DNA of 64,000 nt from NCBI RefSeq assembly GCF_002102155.1, contig NZ_LQOU01000015.1, forward strand, positions 124,001-188,000. Reading direction: 5' to 3'. Made by a program: the position numbers and the translations under genes. This document shows positions 62,100 through 64,000 of the stretch, in pieces. Source of the stretch: Mycobacterium europaeum. Its GTDB lineage: Bacteria; Actinomycetota; Actinomycetes; Mycobacteriales; Mycobacteriaceae. Each line of letters starts with the position of its first letter. Position 1 is the stretch's first letter. Under the pieces are notes generated by a model, which saw only the letters and a program-made list of their open reading frames with translations, was not told where the DNA came from and searched no databases.

Positions 62100-62240
62100 C
62101 TTCGACGACGGTCTGCATCTGCTGGGCGCAGCTTGTCTGCGGTTCCGCGGCATTTCTCAGACCACCCGGCCATGCCGGTAACTTGCGGTCTCTGAACGAA
62201 TCCCCTCGTGCGGCCTCAAGGCGACGCGCCGTGTCCGCTG

Positions 62241-62486
62241 CTAGCCCATCGTCAAGATCGCGCCCGCGGCGACGCCGATCACCGCCACGAGGGCTACCAA
62301 AATCACCGTGATCGCCGCGCGGACGATCTCTTCTTCCGTGGCGCGCCAGCGCGGCTTCAATTCGGCGAGAACGGTGTCCCCTCGCCAGGCAATGCCGTTG
62401 ACTCTGGCAACCGCCAAAGTGAAATCGTCGTGCGCGTGGGACGCGTCTTTCTCGATTGGCTCGTGCGCGGCGATTGCGGTGGTCAT
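62241..62486 (-). CDS. Small protein with C-terminal membrane helix
   Basis: The 81-residue protein has an acidic/basic soluble N-terminus and one hydrophobic C-terminal helix (about residues 57-79, ending GAILTMG), so it would be tail-anchored. ATG 62486 is preceded by a G-rich GGGGGG ribosome-like stretch. No family recognised. It is monocistronic; the 385 bases upstream hold no convincing gene. Confidence 0.5.
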   Translation of the reverse strand: MTTAIAAHEPIEKDASHAHDDFTLAVARVNGIAWRGDTVLAELKPRWRATEEEIVRAAITVILVALVAVIGVAAGAILTMG

Positions 62487-62871
62487 ATCAGCCCCCCAGG
62501 CTTCCGGACGCCGATCGGCGTTAGTTGCGTCGAAAGCTTCCGACTTCTCGTCAATCCAATGATACGAGTGCGAAAATCACGATTGCGGTAACGATCCTTA
62601 ACGGTCGCAGCACAGAGTCGTGCTCCGCGCCAACCATTCTCGGCTGACGGCGCCGCTGTCGAAGGGGCGACATTGATGCCGTAGGTCGGCCGACCCGGAA
62701 CCGTACAGCTGAGCGGCATACCCTCCAACGAGCGAATCGACGTGGTGATGGTCTCGCACTGCGATGATGCGCATCAAAGCGATTGGCCAGGGCGGAAAAG
62801 CATTGGTCGCCAGACGGAATCGACACCGTCATATGGCGTGGCGGGCGACGGGCCCGGTCGCCCGACATCGA
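62487..62871. other. Region without a supported gene
   Basis: This 385-base gap between the tail-anchored protein and the DUF167 gene holds only low-quality open frames rich in arginine and proline that look like shadow frames. Nothing conserved or regulatory was recognised apart from expected promoter sequence. Confidence 0.4.
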
Positions 62872-63102
62872 TCAACGGCTCACCCGGAAACGTTTGAGCC
62901 GTGACGTCGTTCCGGATATCAATTCGACTCGGCTTCTTGGCAATTGAAGGTGGGCCGCCAGTAGCCGGGCGACAGCATCGTTGGCCTTGCCGTCAACCGC
63001 TGGCTCCCGAACGTAGATGGTCAGCTGACCATCCGGGCCGACCTCGACCAGGGGCCCCTTGCGACTGCCGGGTTTGACCGTAACGACGACGGACTCGTAC
63101 AT
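62872..63102 (-). CDS. DUF167/YggU family protein
   Basis: The 76-residue protein has the DUF167 pattern: VVTVKPGSRKGP, YVREPAVDGKANDAVARLLAAHL and RVELISGTTSRLKRFRV. The family is small, cytosolic and of uncertain role. ATG 63102 is used; a TTG at 63111 would add three residues. Monocistronic. Confidence 0.9.
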   Translation of the reverse strand: MYESVVVTVKPGSRKGPLVEVGPDGQLTIYVREPAVDGKANDAVARLLAAHLQLPRSRVELISGTTSRLKRFRVSR

Positions 63103-63217
63103 GCCGCGCAACGCTACCGGTCGGCGGGCATGGCTCCCCCGTCGAATCGCCCTGGCGCTCCCTGGCGGTGAATGTCGCCGAAGGCGGTGGTAGATCCCGA
63201 CGCTGAGTCGGTCGAGT

Positions 63218-64000
63218 TCAATCGCGGCCGTCTCGGTATGGCCGAGCGCCTGATTGAGGTAGCCCCAGGTGAAAGCCTTGGCCGTATTCGATACCGAGAC
63301 GAATCAGGGTCTGCAGCTGGCCGGGTGTCTCCACCGCTTCGGCCACCAATTTTGCGTGCAGCTCGGATGCCAGCGAGTTCAGTGCGGTCGCCAACGCACG
63401 CTTGACGGGATCGTGGTCGATTCCAGCGATCAACTCCCCGTCGATCTTGATCATGTCTGGATGTAACCGCAGCAGTTGGGCGAAGCTGGCATATCCGGCG
63501 CCCGCATCGTCGACTGCCACGCGTATCCCGCGATCACGCAGATGCCTCAGGCCCGGGCCGAGGTCATCGGGAAACGGTTCGTGCTCAGTGATTTCCACGA
63601 CCAGCGCCCGGTCCTGGGCTGTAAGCACGTCTTGAATCGTCGGCTCGAGTGCGGCGCTCGGGCTCAGGTTGGCCGCGAGTGGGCAATCATCGGGGATGCC
63701 GCCGGCAGCGTTGAGGATGGTGGACAACGCGGCATGTTCTAATTCGATACCTCGGCCTAGACGCCGGGCAACGCTGAACCATTGCGTGGGGGTCAACTCC
63801 GACGATGCGGGAAAGCGGATCAACCCTTCGTAGGCAATCGTCGTACCGCTTGCCAGATGGACGATGGGTTGAAAGACCGCGCTGAGAGCGTCCGGCCACG
63901 CCAATGCTGCGTCCAGTCGATCTTGCAGCCTCTCGGTCTCCACTGCTTCGGGCAGCATCACCGAGGCGATGAATCGCGCCGTAAGGGCGCGTTGCCCGTG
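63218..64000 (-). CDS. EAL domain protein (c-di-GMP phosphodiesterase), 5' end open to window edge
   Basis: At least 247 residues of an EAL domain are visible: YEGLIRF (the EAL position reads EGL), AANLSPSAA (Asn), VEITEHEP (Glu), AVDDAGAGYAS (the DDFG-equivalent), IKIDGEL (Lys) and LVAEAVET (Glu). All metal- and base-forming residues are present, so it should hydrolyse c-di-GMP. The frame continues without a stop past GTG 63961 to the right edge, with LTARFIASVMLP reading as protein, so the true start and an N-terminal domain may lie outside the window. Confidence 0.85.
   Translation of the reverse strand, partial: HGQRALTARFIASVMLPEAVETERLQDRLDAALAWPDALSAVFQPIVHLASGTTIAYEGLIRFPASSELTPTQWFSVARRLGRGIELEHAALSTILNAAGGIPDDCPLAANLSPSAALEPTIQDVLTAQDRALVVEITEHEPFPDDLGPGLRHLRDRGIRVAVDDAGAGYASFAQLLRLHPDMIKIDGELIAGIDHDPVKRALATALNSLASELHAKLVAEAVETPGQLQTLIRLGIEYGQGFHLGLPQSGARPYRDGRD

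Noticed and set aside
62551..62868. A 105-codon minus-strand frame upstream of the tail-anchored protein
   Set aside because: Arginine/proline-rich composition typical of high-GC shadow frames and no support by motif or ribosome site.

Overview
The window is high-GC actinobacterial DNA from a non-tuberculous Mycobacterium, most likely a slow grower close to the M. avium group. The evidence is a complete yrbE-mce operon, MmpS/MmpL transporters, a PPE protein, a close match to M. tuberculosis FabG3 (Rv2002), a DosR-type box before a universal stress protein, and many TetR regulators and acyl-CoA/SDR lipid enzymes. No rRNA, tRNA, CRISPR array or intact transposase was seen. All names come from reading motifs and remembered families; no database search was run.

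Layout. 1-2.3 kb: the end of a sugar ABC importer (permease tail, ATPase) followed by a patatin-like lipase, the order of the Rv2037c-Rv2041c locus. 2.3-6.2 kb: a DUF3349 protein, a DUF3097 protein, then the iron-uptake genes efeO and efeB without a visible efeU. 6.4-10.3 kb: a tight six-gene operon (OsmC, cyanase, acyl-CoA-dehydrogenase-like flavoprotein, ECF sigma factor, zinc-binding anti-sigma-like protein, formate/nitrite-type channel), which looks like a cyanate or small-anion response module. 10.4 kb: a universal stress protein behind a DosR-like box. 11.2-15.7 kb: a three-gene aromatic meta-cleavage operon (extradiol dioxygenase, FAH hydrolase, flavin hydroxylase) divergent from a TetR gene, with paired operators between them. 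15.8-27.6 kb: an eight-gene yrbE-mce lipid importer on the minus strand, followed by an unusual protein with three tandem Phd-like antitoxin domains and preceded by a TetR gene. 27.8-36.6 kb: a small orphan protein, an acyltransferase, and redox and acyl-CoA enzymes up to fabG3, with one decayed thioesterase. 36.6-41.8 kb: mmpL, mmpS, their probable TetR regulator and an HSL-type esterase. 42-47.2 kb: aldehyde dehydrogenase, an orphan PPE, a CobW-type metal GTPase and a TesB thioesterase.

From about 47 to 62 kb the texture changes. There are short genes, two toxin-antitoxin modules (MazEF-like; ParD-like/zeta), decayed SDR and NTF2-like genes, a possible PLP-enzyme fragment, four copies of a roughly 35-bp interspersed repeat, and several self-contained regulator/operator/enzyme units. 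The best preserved of these are a TetR next to an ABC1 kinase-cytochrome P450 pair and a MarR with palindromes before an SDR. This looks like an accessory region built by repeated gain and decay. The window ends with a DUF167 protein and an EAL-domain protein that stays open to the right edge.

The strongest leads are the cyanase/channel/sigma operon, the triple-Phd protein behind mce, the interspersed repeat whose copies differ mostly at third codon positions, the ParD/zeta module with twin operators, and the TetR/ABC1-kinase/P450 unit.
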